Positions 5,264 through 5,319 of a DNA stretch of 5,319 bases are shown one piece after another (position 1 is the stretch's first letter; every line of letters starts with the position of its first letter). The position numbers were made by a program, and so were the translations under genes. The notes beneath the pieces are model-generated. The model was not told the DNA's origin and searched no databases. It worked only from the letters and a program-made list of their open reading frames with translations. Origin of the DNA: CAZQDP01 sp964592375 (GTDB taxonomy: Bacteria > Bacillota > Clostridia > RUG12999); contig CAZQDP010000094.1 in NCBI GenBank assembly GCA_964592375.1, positions 1 through 5,319 of the forward strand. Direction: 5' to 3'.

Positions 5264-5319
5264 ATGCGGATAAGCTGCTTTTCTTGTTTTTACAACAGAA
5301 TTATTTTAAGGGTGGGATA
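5264..5319 (+). CDS. Possible leader peptide or start of a gene, cut by the window edge
   Basis: From ATG at 5264 an open frame reads MRISCFSCFYNRIILRVG and reaches the last bases (TA), so a stop would complete if the next base is A or G. A second open frame starts at TTG 5257, six bases after AAAGGA (5245-5250), and encodes 21 residues beginning INADKLLFLF without a stop. The final bases AAGGGTGGG (5308-5316) resemble a ribosome binding site for a start just past 5319. I cannot tell which frame is used. The simplest reading is a short leader peptide overlapping the start of the next gene. Confidence 0.3.
   Translation, partial: MRISCFSCFYNRIILRVG

Noticed and set aside
1..5319. tRNA, rRNA, CRISPR array, transposase or integrase genes
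   Set aside because: None seen: no clover-leaf pattern, no regularly spaced repeats and no transposase or recombinase motifs in any frame.

Overview
The window looks like a chromosomal segment of a low-to-moderate GC Gram-positive anaerobe, probably a gut Clostridia-type Firmicute. This is inferred from the protein flavour, the strong GGAGG-type ribosome binding sites, the A/T-rich intergenic DNA and the near-consensus sigma-A promoters; no marker in the window fixes the species. fucI is visibly more GC-rich than the ABC-F gene, and the right flank is the most A/T-rich part.

Layout from left to right. Bases 1-245 hold a nested inverted repeat of unknown nature (19-93), a 10-bp-phased direct repeat (165-182) and an extended -10 promoter for fucI. 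fucI (246-2024, +) encodes a full-length L-fucose isomerase and ends in a strong intrinsic terminator (2043-2080). Convergent to it, on the minus strand, lies a 286-residue five-bladed beta-propeller glycoside-hydrolase-like protein (2099-2959). It has its own consensus promoter (TTGACA-17-TATACT) and a 12-bp perfect palindrome between the predicted transcription start and the ribosome binding site. Upstream of it on the same strand is a full-length ABC-F ATPase of the Uup/YfmR type (3100-4884), with promoter TTGACT-17-TATAAT and a leader of about 95 nt that can hide its own Shine-Dalgarno sequence. Bases 5015-5319 hold a divergent promoter firing to the right and a leader-like region of about 200 nt with mutually exclusive hairpins and short open frames. 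That region runs off the window just after a GGGTGG-type ribosome binding site, so its gene lies outside.

Functionally, fucI interconverts L-fucose and L-fuculose, the first step of fucose catabolism. The neighbouring glycosidase-like protein may release or process a sugar, but its substrate cannot be read from the sequence. No kinase, aldolase or transporter for fucose is present, so fucI appears monocistronic here. The ABC-F protein is a cytoplasmic translation factor and is probably unrelated to sugar use. The most interesting regulatory DNA is at the right: two divergent promoters, each followed by a leader with an attenuation-like layout. The right-hand leader is reminiscent of those in front of ribosomal-protection tetracycline resistance genes, but this is a recollection-based hypothesis that needs the next few hundred bases to test.
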